A stretch of 64,000 nucleotides of DNA from Labedella gwakjiensis (GTDB lineage Bacteria > Actinomycetota > Actinomycetes > Actinomycetales > Microbacteriaceae), in NCBI RefSeq assembly GCF_003014675.1, contig NZ_PYAU01000001.1, positions 1,736,001 through 1,800,000 of the forward strand, given 5' to 3'. The notes under the pieces were generated by a model. It saw only the letters and a list, made by a program, of their open reading frames with translations, was not told where the DNA came from and searched no databases. The stretch's first letter is position 1. Each line of letters begins with the position of its first letter. Below, piece after piece: positions 7,778 to 15,837 of the stretch. Position numbers and translations under genes: made by a program.

Positions 7778-8707
7778 ATGAGAGTCGTCATCCTCGGCGG
7801 GACGGGAGCGATCGGCGCCGCCACCGCCGTCCGCCTGCTGAGCGCCGGGTGGACCGTCGACCTGACCGGGCGTGATCCTCAGGCCGCTCCGGAGGAGCTG
7901 CTCGCCGCCGGCGCACGGTTCCACCGGATCGAGCGGTCCGACTCCGCGGCGATCGGTCGGCTCGTCGGTGACGACACCGACCTGCTCGTCGACCTCGTGG
8001 CGTTCACCGGGCCGGACGTGCGCGCCCTGCTTCCCGCGATGCGCGGGGTCGGCCGCACCGTGGTCGTCTCGAGTCGCGCCGTGTACGTCGATCCGCTCGG
8101 CCGCCACATCAACGGTGATGAGGCTCCGGAGTTCCCGATCCCGATCTCGGAGGACAACGCCACGGTTCCTCCGGCGGCCGACGACGTCGACCCGTTCACG
8201 CGTGAGGGCTACGCCCCCGGGAAGGTCGCGGCCGAGCACGCGGCACTCGAGAGCGGCCTCGACGTCGCGGTCGTCCGCCCGTCGAAGGTTCATGGGCGGT
8301 TCGCGCGGAACGCGCGCACGAGGACGATCGCCCAGCAGATGACCGCGGATGCAGGCGCCATCGAGATCGCGGACGGCGGCTCGATCGATCACCTCACGGC
8401 GGCCGCGAACGTCGCTTCGCTCGTGCAGACAGTGAGCGACCGCAGACTTTCGGGGGTGTTCAACGCCGCCGATCCGGACCCGCTGACCGCGCTGGAGATC
8501 GTCGAGGCGATCGCCGCTGTCGTCGGGTGGGCGGGAGAGATCGTGCCGGTCGACGATGCGGTCGGGGGCCGCGGGCATCATCCGTGGCGGGCTGCGAACC
8601 CGATCGTGCTGGACATGTCGAAGGCCGCCACCTCCGGCTACGTCCCGAGGGGGACCGCTCGTGACCTCCTCGCGGACGAGGTCCGCTGGGTGATGCGCGC
8701 CCGCTGA
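7778..8707 (+). CDS. NAD-dependent epimerase/dehydratase family protein
   Basis: A 309-residue extended-SDR-like protein. The N-terminal dinucleotide-binding loop is GGTGAIG (7-13), VVSSRAVY lies in the middle strand region, and the YxxxK catalytic pair is Tyr145/Lys149 (YAPGK). It ends with a substrate-domain run NAADPDPLTALEIVEAI. Such enzymes act on nucleotide sugars or related carbonyl compounds; the substrate is unknown. The correct start is ATG 7778 (MRVVILGG), eight bases after the serine hydrolase stop; the longer upstream frame overlaps that gene. It converges with the kinase gene with one base between the stops. Confidence 0.87.
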   Translation: MRVVILGGTGAIGAATAVRLLSAGWTVDLTGRDPQAAPEELLAAGARFHRIERSDSAAIGRLVGDDTDLLVDLVAFTGPDVRALLPAMRGVGRTVVVSSRAVYVDPLGRHINGDEAPEFPIPISEDNATVPPAADDVDPFTREGYAPGKVAAEHAALESGLDVAVVRPSKVHGRFARNARTRTIAQQMTADAGAIEIADGGSIDHLTAAANVASLVQTVSDRRLSGVFNAADPDPLTALEIVEAIAAVVGWAGEIVPVDDAVGGRGHHPWRAANPIVLDMSKAATSGYVPRGTARDLLADEVRWVMRAR

Positions 8708-8708
8708 G

Positions 8709-9227
8709 TCACCAGCCGACGATGGCGCGCAGGCGGTCGGCGACCTGGTCGGGCGAGAGGCCGTCGGTGTCGAGACGGTGCACGTCGTTGCCGGCCGCGC
8801 CATCGAGATGGGACCCCGATCGTGCGCTCGCCTCGCTGTCCGCCTCGGCGTCGATCGATTCAGGGCGGCCTGCCAAGCGGGCGGCGACTGCCGAGACGTC
8901 GGCGCGGAGGAGCACCGCCGTCACACGCGGTTCGTCGCCCATCGCGGCGGCGAGGTCGGCCGCGAACAGCACGGAGACGGTGTTCGTGAGGACCAGACGT
9001 CGGTAACCGAGCTCGCGGTAGTTGCCCCAGACGGCGGCGAGGTTGCGCTCGGCCAGGCCGGCGGCGGAAAAGTGTTCGTGCGGTGCCGGTTCGGCGAGAT
9101 CGAGGTAGTCGCCCTCGATGACCGCGTGCATGACGTGCTCGCGCTTGAGGTGCTCGTGCAGCGCGAGCGCCGCGGTCGTCTTGCCGACGCCTGAGGCGCC
9201 ACCGATGAGGAGGAGTTCCGTGCGCAT
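8709..9227 (-). CDS. P-loop ATP-binding protein, small kinase-like
   Basis: A 172-residue P-loop NTPase. Walker A is GGASGVGKTT near the N-terminus, followed by EGDYLDL, an arrangement used by small-molecule kinases such as adenylylsulfate or shikimate kinase-like proteins. VLTNTVSVLFAADLA forms the likely Walker B strand region, and LRADVSAVAARLAGR resembles a lid helix with arginines. No specific acceptor can be named. ATG 9227 begins MRTELLLIGG after AGGAGG-like sequence. Repeat B lies just upstream of its start. Confidence 0.75.
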   Translation of the reverse strand: MRTELLLIGGASGVGKTTAALALHEHLKREHVMHAVIEGDYLDLAEPAPHEHFSAAGLAERNLAAVWGNYRELGYRRLVLTNTVSVLFAADLAAAMGDEPRVTAVLLRADVSAVAARLAGRPESIDAEADSEASARSGSHLDGAAGNDVHRLDTDGLSPDQVADRLRAIVGW

Positions 9228-9266
9228 GTGTTCATGCTTCCACGGGGCCGATACTCATCCCTCCTT

Positions 9267-9340
9267 CCGCGAGGGCGCCACATCGATGTCGAGGGCGCCA
9301 GGTGCAGCTGTAGCCGTGGATCGGGAGTAGCCCTTTCGGG
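9267..9340 (+). repeat. Structured intergenic repeat, copy B
   Basis: Second copy of the 70-bp element. CGAGGGCGCCA occurs twice, 20 bp apart (from 9270 and 9290), with CATCGATGT between them. It then has AGGTGCAG and the conserved tail ATCGGGAGTAGCCCTTTCGGG. The inverted GCCCTCG block found in C and D is replaced here by AGCCGTGG. It lies between the kinase start and the terminator of the surface-protein gene. Confidence 0.85.
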
Positions 9341-9348
9341 TAGGGAGG

Positions 9349-9385
9349 AACCCCGGGGCCGGCCGGTTCGACCGACCCCGGGGTG
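9349..9385 (-). terminator. Terminator hairpin after the chaplin-like gene
   Basis: ACCCCGGGGCCGG (5' arm, from 9350) pairs with CCGACCCCGGGGT (3' arm), leaving a short central loop. GAGGAA/TTCCTC on either side lengthen the stem. It lies 16 bases beyond the stop codon at 9401-9403. There is no strong T-tract, as is common for GC-rich actinobacterial terminators. Confidence 0.65.
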
Positions 9386-9400
9386 GCATTCCTCACATCG

Positions 9401-11275
9401 TTACTCGGTGACGAGCGAACGACGTCCCCGCGCGAGGAGTGCGATGCCGGCGGCGAGCAGGAGGCTCATCAGGCCGAAGAGAATCGCGAGACCGGAGGGT
9501 CCGGTCACAGCGAGTGCCTCGGTGTCGGCGCCGGCCGTCTGGGTGGCCCCGGCCGGGGTCAGGAGCGAGACGGTCTCGTCGGTCCCGTCGGTGGAGTCAC
9601 CGGGGGTCGTCGGAGTCGTCGGGTCCGTGGGGTCGGTCGGGTCCGTGGGGTCGACCGGGTCCGTGGGGTCCACGGGGTCGACCGGGTCCGTCGGGTCCGT
9701 GGGATCCGTGGGGACGACCACCGTGGGGTCGGTCGTCTCGGAGTCCCCGATGACGCTCACGGCGTTGCCGCCGATCGTGATCGGGAGGGCGATGTCCGGC
9801 ACGATCTGGGTGCCGCCGAGGATTCCGTCGTCACCCGAGGTGGTGTTGTCCGAGCCGGATGTGCCGCCCGTGGTGCCGCCGGTCACGTCCGAGCCCGAGG
9901 ACTCGGAGTCGCCGACCGCGGAGACGGCGTTGCCGCCGATGGTGACAGGCAGTTCGACGCCCGGGATCACCTGGGTGCCGCCGAGGATTCCGTCATCGCC
10001 GGAGGTGGTGGAGCCATTGCCGGTTCCGGTTCCGGTGGTGGTGTCGGAATCGGTCGTGGCGGTGTCTCCGACGACGGAGACGGCGTTGCCGCCGACCGTC
10101 ACGGGGAGGGCCGCATCGGGCGCGATCTGCGTTCCGCCGAGGATTCCGTCATCGCCGGAGGTGGTGGAGCCGTTGCCGGATCCGGTTCCGGTTCCGGTGG
10201 TCCCGGTTCCGGTGGTGGTGTCGGAGTCGGTCGTGGCGGAGTCGCCGACGACGGAGACGGCGTTGCCGCCGACCGTCACGGGAACGCCCGCACCGAGGTC
10301 CACCTGGGTGCCGCCGAGGACGCTGTCGTCGCCGGTGGTGCTGGAGCCCGAGTCGTCACCGGTTCCGGTGGTGCCGGATCCGCCCGTGGTCGAGGAGTCG
10401 CTCGTGGCCGAGTCTCCGATGACGGAGACGGCGTTGCCGCCGACCGTCACGGGGAGGGCCGCGTCGGGCGCGATCTGCGTTCCGCCGAGGATCCCGTCGT
10501 CTCCCGAAGTGGTGGAGCCGCCGCCGGTCGTGGCCGGGGCCGCGCCGCTGCCGCTCGTGGTCGCCGAGTCGGAGGACGAGGAGTCCCCGAGCACGGAGAC
10601 CGCGTTGCCGCCGACCGTCACCGGCACGTCGACGCCCAGGATCGCCTGGGTGCCGCCGAGGACGCCGTCGTCACCCGAGGTGGTCGCAGTGTCGGTCGAC
10701 GTGGTGTCGTCGGAGCCGGTCGTCGTGGTGCTCGAGTCGCTCGCCGAGGAGTCGCCCAGGAGGGAGACCGAGTTGCCGCCGACCGTGACGGGGACGGAGA
10801 CGTCCGCCGGCACCTGGGTACCGGAGGCGACGCCGTCGTCACCGCTCGTCGCGGGTTCCTCCGCCGCGGCAGGAGCCGCGGGGGCCGGAGCTTCCGTGGT
10901 GGAGTCGCTCGACGAGGAGTCGCCCGCGACCGAGACGGAGTTGCCGCCGATCGTCACGGGGACGGAGATCGTCACGGGCGCCTGGGTGCCCGATCCGATT
11001 CCCTCGTCGCCGCTCGTCGTGGCCGGGGCCGGAGCCGGGGCGGGAGCGGATTCCGCCGGGGTGGTCGACGCGCTGTCGGACGAGGAGTCGCCCAGCAGCG
11101 AGACCGAGTTGCCGCCGATCGTGACGGGCACCTCGACGCCCAGAACGGCCTGGGTTCCCGACGCCACGGCGTCGTCCCCCGATGTCTCGGCGGCTGTCGC
11201 CGCCGTCGTTCCGGCGAACCAGAGTCCGCCGGCCATGAGTGCCCCGTAGAGGCACCGCTTCACGGTGATGTTCAC
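9401..11275 (-). CDS. Cell-wall-anchored protein with nine chaplin-like repeats
   Basis: A 624-residue secreted protein. The signal peptide spans about 1-29 (CLYGALMAGGLWFAG, cleavage near ATAAE). Nine copies follow of a unit of about 40 residues plus a Ser/Thr/Gly linker, with core TSGDDGxxGGTQ, PVTxGGNxVSxxGDS. The core closely resembles the hydrophobic chaplin domain of Streptomyces (PVNVCGNSVSVIG) but lacks its cysteines. A Pro-Thr-Asp/Pro-Val-Asp spacer then precedes LAVTGPSG, a hydrophobic segment and RGRRS, a sortase sorting signal of the LAVTG type. The protein is therefore expected to project from peptidoglycan. It starts at GTG 11275 after GGAGAAGG. It lies 83 bases downstream of a second secreted protein and is probably co-transcribed. 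Function (surface hydrophobicity or adhesion) is inferred from chaplins. Confidence 0.82.
   Translation of the reverse strand: MNITVKRCLYGALMAGGLWFAGTTAATAAETSGDDAVASGTQAVLGVEVPVTIGGNSVSLLGDSSSDSASTTPAESAPAPAPAPATTSGDEGIGSGTQAPVTISVPVTIGGNSVSVAGDSSSSDSTTEAPAPAAPAAAEEPATSGDDGVASGTQVPADVSVPVTVGGNSVSLLGDSSASDSSTTTTGSDDTTSTDTATTSGDDGVLGGTQAILGVDVPVTVGGNAVSVLGDSSSSDSATTSGSGAAPATTGGGSTTSGDDGILGGTQIAPDAALPVTVGGNAVSVIGDSATSDSSTTGGSGTTGTGDDSGSSTTGDDSVLGGTQVDLGAGVPVTVGGNAVSVVGDSATTDSDTTTGTGTTGTGTGSGNGSTTSGDDGILGGTQIAPDAALPVTVGGNAVSVVGDTATTDSDTTTGTGTGNGSTTSGDDGILGGTQVIPGVELPVTIGGNAVSAVGDSESSGSDVTGGTTGGTSGSDNTTSGDDGILGGTQIVPDIALPITIGGNAVSVIGDSETTDPTVVVPTDPTDPTDPVDPVDPTDPVDPTDPTDPTDPTTPTTPGDSTDGTDETVSLLTPAGATQTAGADTEALAVTGPSGLAILFGLMSLLLAAGIALLARGRRSLVTE
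9608..9713 (-). repeat. Tandem repeat encoding Pro-Thr-Asp/Pro-Val-Asp wall spacer
   Basis: Short units such as GGGTCCGTG, GGGTCGGTC and GGGTCGACC alternate over about 100 bp. They encode repeated PTD and PVD triplets in the stalk just before the sortase signal. Such stretches expand and contract easily, so spacer length may vary between strains. Confidence 0.8.
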
Positions 11276-11358
11276 TTTTCCTTCTCCAAGAGATCGATCG
11301 TTGGTGCGCAGGGTGCGCGATGGTCCGTGCCGTCCAGAGAGGGACGGTGCGGACCCGA

Positions 11359-12507
11359 TCAGTCGGGGGAGGGAAGAGTGCGGCTGGAGAGCGACGAGGG
11401 GATGACCTCGTCGGAAGGAAGCGTGGAGTGCCCGGTCGCGGCAGCCGGGGCCGAGACGGTCGCCGCGGTGTCGCCGGCGGCGACGCCCGCCGCGGAGGCG
11501 GTTCCTGCGGTCGAACCGTCGGCGGGCGACGACGCGGGGAAGCCTGTAGGCAGGGACGGCGAGTTCGAGACGACGGTCGTCGAGGCGCTCGATCCCTGGC
11601 CTGCGGAGCCGGCGGCGGACGAACCGCCGGATGCGGCTGTGCGCAGGCCGGAACGCTCGATCCCACTCGCCAGGAGACCCCCGCCCACTGCGGCAGCCGC
11701 GAGCACGGAGAGCGGGCCGGCGGAACCGAGAACGCCGCCGGGGATGGACGGGAGACCGGGCATGGAGGGCACGAGAGGCGTGACGGGCTCGACGGTCTCG
11801 ACGACCACGCCGACGACCGCGTCGCCGATGACGCCGACCGTGCCGACGACGTCGCGGACACCGCCGATCACGTCTCCGACCACGAGGTCGTCGACGGAGC
11901 CGGTGATGCCGTCCGTCGCGCCGGTGAGGAGTGACGGGCCGGTGATCGCGCCCACGACGGGGAGGGATCCGACCAGGTCATCGGCTGTTTCGGTGACGGG
12001 GGCGACGATCGAGGAGACGGGCGTGGGAGCCGCGTCGGCGACGCCGGCGACCGTGTCGTCGATCGTCTCCACGGCACCCGTCGTCGTGTCCGCGACGGTC
12101 TCCGTCACAACCTCGGTCGCACCGGACACCACGGGGGAGACCGCTTCGACGACCGGCTGAACCGGCTTCGGAACGACGGGCTTCGCGGTCTGGACGACCT
12201 TCTCGACAGTCTTGGTGACAGATGCCGTCGTGGGGGTCACGACCTTGTCGACCGTCTTCTCGACGACCTTCTCGACCGTGGACGTGGTGGCGCCGGTCGT
12301 GCCCGAGACGGTCGATCCGACGGTGTCGACGGTACTGCTGACCACGTCATCGACGCCGTCGAGCAGGCCGGACCGTTCGGGACCGGACGCGGACGCGGCG
12401 GTCGTCGAGAGGATGGCGGACAGCACGAGAAGACCGGCAGCCGAAGCGATACCGATGAGGACGAGGCGCAGCAGACGGTGAGCGTCGTGCTCGAAAATAC
12501 GGTCCAC
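11359..12507 (-). CDS. Secreted Val/Thr/Ser-rich protein of unknown function
   Basis: About 382 residues. An N-terminal signal/anchor segment (RLVLIGIASAAGLLVLSAILS) is followed by a low-complexity body with repeating Val-Glu/Thr-Val steps (VEKVVEKTVDKVV, VTETVADTTTGAVETIDDTVAG). A Pro-rich joint follows, then a short hydrophobic run (PLSVLAAAAVGGGLLASG) and a Ser/Ala/Gly tail without a sorting motif. I do not recognise a family. GTG 12507 (VDRIFEHD) is preferred to GTG 12513, because AGGGGAG is 7 bases from the former but only 1 base from the latter. It is upstream of, and co-directional with, the chaplin-like gene, so the two may build one surface layer. Confidence 0.75.
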   Translation of the reverse strand: MDRIFEHDAHRLLRLVLIGIASAAGLLVLSAILSTTAASASGPERSGLLDGVDDVVSSTVDTVGSTVSGTTGATTSTVEKVVEKTVDKVVTPTTASVTKTVEKVVQTAKPVVPKPVQPVVEAVSPVVSGATEVVTETVADTTTGAVETIDDTVAGVADAAPTPVSSIVAPVTETADDLVGSLPVVGAITGPSLLTGATDGITGSVDDLVVGDVIGGVRDVVGTVGVIGDAVVGVVVETVEPVTPLVPSMPGLPSIPGGVLGSAGPLSVLAAAAVGGGLLASGIERSGLRTAASGGSSAAGSAGQGSSASTTVVSNSPSLPTGFPASSPADGSTAGTASAAGVAAGDTAATVSAPAAATGHSTLPSDEVIPSSLSSRTLPSPD

Positions 12508-12535
12508 GATCACGCTCCCCTCGAGCGATCCCTCG

Positions 12536-12615
12536 CAGCTCTCCCCTCGAGAGCTGTCGTAACGGCGAAGTTACGTGGGCCCCGACGAGCTTGTCAACCC
12601 CCTCGAGTTGACAAG
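12536..12615 (-). promoter_or_regulatory. Promoter of the surface-protein operon with three inverted repeats
   Basis: On the minus strand TTGACA (12597-12592) and TAACTT (12573-12568) are 18 bases apart, pointing at the secreted-protein gene. The -35 lies inside one arm of CTTGTCAAC-N8-GTTGACAAG (12590-12615, perfect 9-bp arms). The -10 lies in CGTAAC-N6-GTTACG (12558-12575). A third inverted repeat, CAGCTCT-N7-AGAGCTG (12536-12556), lies in the leader. The first two look like operators; the third could be a leader hairpin. Confidence 0.6.
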
Positions 12616-12654
12616 CCGGGAGATGAGTGATAGTCACATCTGCCGCCTCGTCGG

Positions 12655-13539
12655 TCACCGTCGCGGAGTGGACTCCGTCCGCATCGTCACGATCGTCGCC
12701 CCGTCGATCTGCTCGGCGGCGAGCTCGACGGAGACCACCTCGAAGGCGTCGAGGGGGCCGATGTGCGTGCCTCCGCAGGGGATCGAGATCCGGCCGTCGG
12801 GAAGATCGCACACCCACTCGCGACGCCCGGTCAGAAGCGAATTCGGACGCTCGACGGACGCGTGCGCACCGGTGGCGATCCACGCCGAGAGCGAGCCGTT
12901 CGCGCGCTCGGCGACGGCGCCGGGATCGGCGAGGGACTCCGGGTCGAACCCGCGCTTCCGGAGCGACTTCCCGATCCGGTAGACGTCGACCGAGCCGTCG
13001 GGGACGATCGTCGAGGAGTCGATCGCGAGGGCGTCGAAGTTCGGCGAACCCGCCGCATCCGTCGCGACATCTTTTCGCCACGCGCCGGCGAGGGCCTGGT
13101 TGAGCGCGAGCGATGCGAGGTGGCATGCGGTGTGCCCGGCCGAGAGCGAGCGGCGGTACTCGGCGTCGACCGACACCGTCACGGCGTCACCCTCGGCGAA
13201 CGGCGCCGCACCGTCGACGAGGTGGGCCACGACGAACGCCCACTCGGGAGTCCCCTTCTTCACCGGGGCGTCGGAACCGATGAAGAGGGAGTCGCCGTCC
13301 GTCGCCGCCACGATCGCGTCGAGGATCTCGACGCGCGAATAGGGCTCGATCGAGCGCGACATGGTTCCCCGGTCCGCCGGCTGATCCGGCCAGGCGGCGT
13401 CGACGGGGTGGAAGGCCGTCGAGTCGAGGATGATCGCGGCGCGACCGTCGGGAAGGTCCTCGCGGTGCAGCACGACGCCGGACGAGGAGAGCGAACCGTC
13501 GGGGTACAGGACGGTCGTGTCGATCGTGGGGAGAGTCAT
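12655..13539 (-). CDS. Alanyl-tRNA editing protein, AlaX-like metal-dependent hydrolase
   Basis: A 294-residue relative of the AlaRS editing domain, which removes serine or glycine wrongly attached to tRNA-Ala. The zinc-binding pattern is present as HTACH (His136, His140) and CGGTH (Cys255, His259). The upstream loop is DSTAFHPVDAAWPDQPADRG (residues 39-58), where ordinary AlaX has a TxFYPEGGGQPxDxG pattern, so this is a divergent subgroup. There is no aminoacylation domain, so it acts in trans. ATG 13539 begins MTLPTIDTTVLYPDG. It stands alone between the surface locus and the lipoprotein gene. Confidence 0.85.
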   Translation of the reverse strand: MTLPTIDTTVLYPDGSLSSSGVVLHREDLPDGRAAIILDSTAFHPVDAAWPDQPADRGTMSRSIEPYSRVEILDAIVAATDGDSLFIGSDAPVKKGTPEWAFVVAHLVDGAAPFAEGDAVTVSVDAEYRRSLSAGHTACHLASLALNQALAGAWRKDVATDAAGSPNFDALAIDSSTIVPDGSVDVYRIGKSLRKRGFDPESLADPGAVAERANGSLSAWIATGAHASVERPNSLLTGRREWVCDLPDGRISIPCGGTHIGPLDAFEVVSVELAAEQIDGATIVTMRTESTPRR

Positions 13540-13581
13540 GTCTTCACCGTACGGTCTGTCCGGGTCCGGGCACGGCCGGCA

Positions 13582-14094
13582 TCACGGGGTGGAGTCGGGG
13601 ATCTCCACGTCGTCCACGCCGACGCATGCCGTGTAGGGGTCTTCCGGCACGTTGGAGATCGCCGGCTCGAGGTCGACGAGAGCGGTCGAGCCGTGCACGA
13701 CGTCCGAGTCCACGATCACCTCGATCGCGGGATCGCGGCCGTAGGTGGTGAAGCGGTAGTTCGGCGCGTCGGAGTCGTCGATGATCCAGTCGACGCCGTT
13801 CACGCTCGTGCATTCGAGCGTCGTCGGGCCGGGGACCTCCACGCCGCACCGAAGGAGGATCGACGCGGGCGAGCCCCACGCGCCCGTCGCCTGAGCATCG
13901 GTGTCGCGCTTGGGCAGATCGGCGACCGTCTGCGGCAGCGCCACCGTGACGTACGCGCAGTCGGCGCTGTTGGCGTCGTCGGCCGCCTCGAGCGACACGG
14001 CGGTGGAGCAGCCGCTGAGGAGCGACGCCGACGCGGCCGCCAGGGTGACCACGGCGATCAGTCGGGAAGCGGTTCGGGCGCGGCTCATGGACAT
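13582..14094 (-). CDS. DUF3515-type lipoprotein
   Basis: A 170-residue exported lipoprotein. The signal peptide has the lipobox LLSGC, and the mature part has four or more cysteines (DCAYV, LRCGV, LECTS, YTACVG). The overall layout, VALPQTVADLPKR to WGSPASILLRCGV to NGVDWI to VPCxxxxxP-like positions, matches the DUF3515 family of Actinobacteria, whose function is not established. ATG 14094 follows GAGGGCG and gives a proper signal peptide; the frame to 14166 would add an unnatural N-terminus. It is divergent from the aldo/keto reductase. Confidence 0.82.
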   Translation of the reverse strand: MSMSRARTASRLIAVVTLAAASASLLSGCSTAVSLEAADDANSADCAYVTVALPQTVADLPKRDTDAQATGAWGSPASILLRCGVEVPGPTTLECTSVNGVDWIIDDSDAPNYRFTTYGRDPAIEVIVDSDVVHGSTALVDLEPAISNVPEDPYTACVGVDDVEIPDSTP

Positions 14095-14239
14095 CGCCCT
14101 CAGAATAACCGCCGCGCCTGGGAGTCCGGCCGTCCCCACGTCGGTCCGTCGGGCTCGCACGGTCATGGCCGAGTCGACAGGATAGGGGGAGGCATCCCGG
14201 CGGCCCCTCGTCGGTACTCACCGACGAGACAGGAGAACC

Positions 14240-15256
14240 GTGGACATCGCGTCGACGTTCCACCCCGACCCGCACCGCTACGACACCATGAGCTACCGGA
14301 GGGCCGGTCGCTCGGGGCTCGACCTCCCCGCGCTGTCGTTGGGTCTCTGGCACAACTTCGGATCGAGCCGCAGCCTCGACTCGCAGCGCGCGATCGTGCG
14401 GCGGGCGTTCGACCTCGGGATCACCCACTTCGACCTCGCGAACAACTACGGACCGCCGTACGGAGCGGCCGAGGAGACCTTCGGTCGTCTCGTGTCGTCG
14501 GATCTCGCCCCGTTCCGCGACGAGATCATCGTCTCGACGAAGGCCGGCTACGACATGTGGCCAGGGCCGTACGGCAACGGCGGTTCCCGCAAGTACCTGC
14601 TCTCGTCGCTCGACCAGAGCCTCACCCGCATGGGACTCGACTACGTCGACATCTTCTACCACCACCGTCCAGACCCCACCACGCCCCTCGACGAGACGAT
14701 GGGTGCTCTCGCCACTGCGGTTCAGCAGGGCAAGGCGCTCTACGTGGGCATCTCGAACTACGACCCAGAGCAGACGCGGCAGGCTGCGGCCGTCCTCGAC
14801 GGACTCGGCGTCCCTCTCCTCATCCACCAGCCCTCGTACTCGATGTTCAACCGCACGATCGAGGACGGTCTCCTCGACGCCGTCGCGGAGACGGGCATCG
14901 GCAGCATCGTGTTCTCCCCTCTGTACCAGGGACTCCTGACGGACCGGTACCTCGGCGGGAACGTGCCGAGCGATTCCCGCGCGGCCACGAGCCACTTCCT
15001 CTCCGAGGAACGCCTCTCGGAGACGTACCTGGAGCGCGCCCGCGGTCTGAACGCGATCGCGCAGGAGCGGGGCCAGTCGCTCGCACAGCTCGCGCTCGCC
15101 TGGGTGCTGCGCCACGAGACGGTGACGTCGGCCCTCATCGGGGCGTCGAGCGTCGGCCAGCTCGAGCAGAACGTCGCGGCGCTCGACGCGCCTGCTCTCA
15201 CCGAGGACCAGCTGCGCCGCATCGACGAGTTCGCGATCCACGGCACCGCCCGCTGA
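14240..15256 (+). CDS. mgrA: Aldo/keto reductase (L-glyceraldehyde 3-phosphate reductase type)
   Basis: A 338-residue NADPH-dependent reductase of the AKR14/YghZ group. The catalytic tetrad is intact: Asp65, Tyr70, Lys101 and His141 in DLANNYGPPYG, STKAGYDMWPGPYG and YHHRPDP. The phrase ISNYDPEQTRQA and the cofactor loop IGASSVGQLEQN are typical. E. coli YghZ reduces L-glyceraldehyde 3-phosphate and other reactive aldehydes. GTG 14240 follows AGGAGAACC. It is a single gene ending at a strong hairpin terminator. Confidence 0.9.
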   Translation: MDIASTFHPDPHRYDTMSYRRAGRSGLDLPALSLGLWHNFGSSRSLDSQRAIVRRAFDLGITHFDLANNYGPPYGAAEETFGRLVSSDLAPFRDEIIVSTKAGYDMWPGPYGNGGSRKYLLSSLDQSLTRMGLDYVDIFYHHRPDPTTPLDETMGALATAVQQGKALYVGISNYDPEQTRQAAAVLDGLGVPLLIHQPSYSMFNRTIEDGLLDAVAETGIGSIVFSPLYQGLLTDRYLGGNVPSDSRAATSHFLSEERLSETYLERARGLNAIAQERGQSLAQLALAWVLRHETVTSALIGASSVGQLEQNVAALDAPALTEDQLRRIDEFAIHGTAR

Positions 15257-15283
15257 GCCGTTCGCGATTCGCCCCCGGACATG

Positions 15284-15324
15284 CCGAAGGGCGTCGCGTT
15301 CTCAGGAAACGCGACGCCCTTCGG
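15284..15324. terminator. Bidirectional hairpin terminator with perfect 17-bp arms
   Basis: CCGAAGGGCGTCGCGTT (15284-15300) and AACGCGACGCCCTTCGG (15308-15324) are exact inverted repeats around a 7-base loop. They lie between the convergent aldo/keto reductase and DUF7882-like genes, so this probably ends transcription from both sides. Confidence 0.85.
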
Positions 15325-15347
15325 GGGTCTGGAGAGGGCGACGACGC

Positions 15348-15770
15348 TCAGGCGGCGGTGCGCTCCGCGGTGCGACGAGTGCCGACGCGGGGCGTCGACG
15401 CAGCGGCGCCCACGATGGCGTCGGCAGCGGCGAGGACCTCGGAGGCTGCGGCCTCGTCGAGGACGGTCTCTTCTTCGAGCGGCTCCGTATAGACCAGGCC
15501 GGTTCCGCTGTACGACTGCTTCATGAGCTCTTCGAGCCACACGCGGTCGAGCTGCGGCATGTCCTCGCGGTCGTAGGCGAACGACACGGGGGCGCCGGGG
15601 GTCATCCAGGTCGAGCGCCGCTGACGGCTGCCCGCCTCGCCCGTCACGAGGGTCATGACGAACGGCTCGTGGCGGCGGTACCGCTGGAAGATCACGTACT
15701 GGAGGTGGGCGAGGGCCCGGTCGTCGACGGTGATGGTCGTTGCGTCGGGGCCGTATGTCAGCGTTGCCAT
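15348..15770 (-). CDS. DUF7882-like small protein
   Basis: A 140-residue soluble protein. MATLTYGPDATTITVDDRALAHLQYVI with RRHEPF, a W-x-tract STWMTPGAPVSFAYD, then LDRVWLEELMKQSYSGTGL and EPLEEE matches the layout of small DUF7882 proteins abundant in Microbacteriaceae. These are sometimes mislabelled as ATP-dependent DNA ligase; no ligase motif is present here. Function is unknown. The start at ATG 15770 has GGAGAA five bases upstream. The Ala-rich tail (SEVLAAADAIVGAAAS, then RTAERTAA) is an addition to the core. It is divergent from a MarR-type gene with shared operator-like sites. Confidence 0.75.
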   Translation of the reverse strand: MATLTYGPDATTITVDDRALAHLQYVIFQRYRRHEPFVMTLVTGEAGSRQRRSTWMTPGAPVSFAYDREDMPQLDRVWLEELMKQSYSGTGLVYTEPLEEETVLDEAAASEVLAAADAIVGAAASTPRVGTRRTAERTAA

Positions 15771-15837
15771 GATGTTCTCCATAGTCGGAAAGGTTGGGCG
15801 GTCATCTCGGAAAGCGAGAGTCTCGCCCGATGAATAT

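Noticed and set aside
9608-9713. GGGTCCGTG-type repeats as a possible CRISPR or minisatellite locus
   Set aside because: Units are too short and lie in frame inside the wall-spacer part of a protein gene; no repeat-spacer structure exists in the window.
12763-15492. 909-codon plus-strand frame spanning the AlaX, DUF3515 and reductase genes
   Set aside because: It overlaps three well-supported genes and has a composition typical of an out-of-frame reading.
15348-15770. ATP-dependent DNA ligase annotation for the small DUF7882-like protein
   Set aside because: At 140 residues it lacks the KxDG ligase motif and any nucleotidyltransferase signature.
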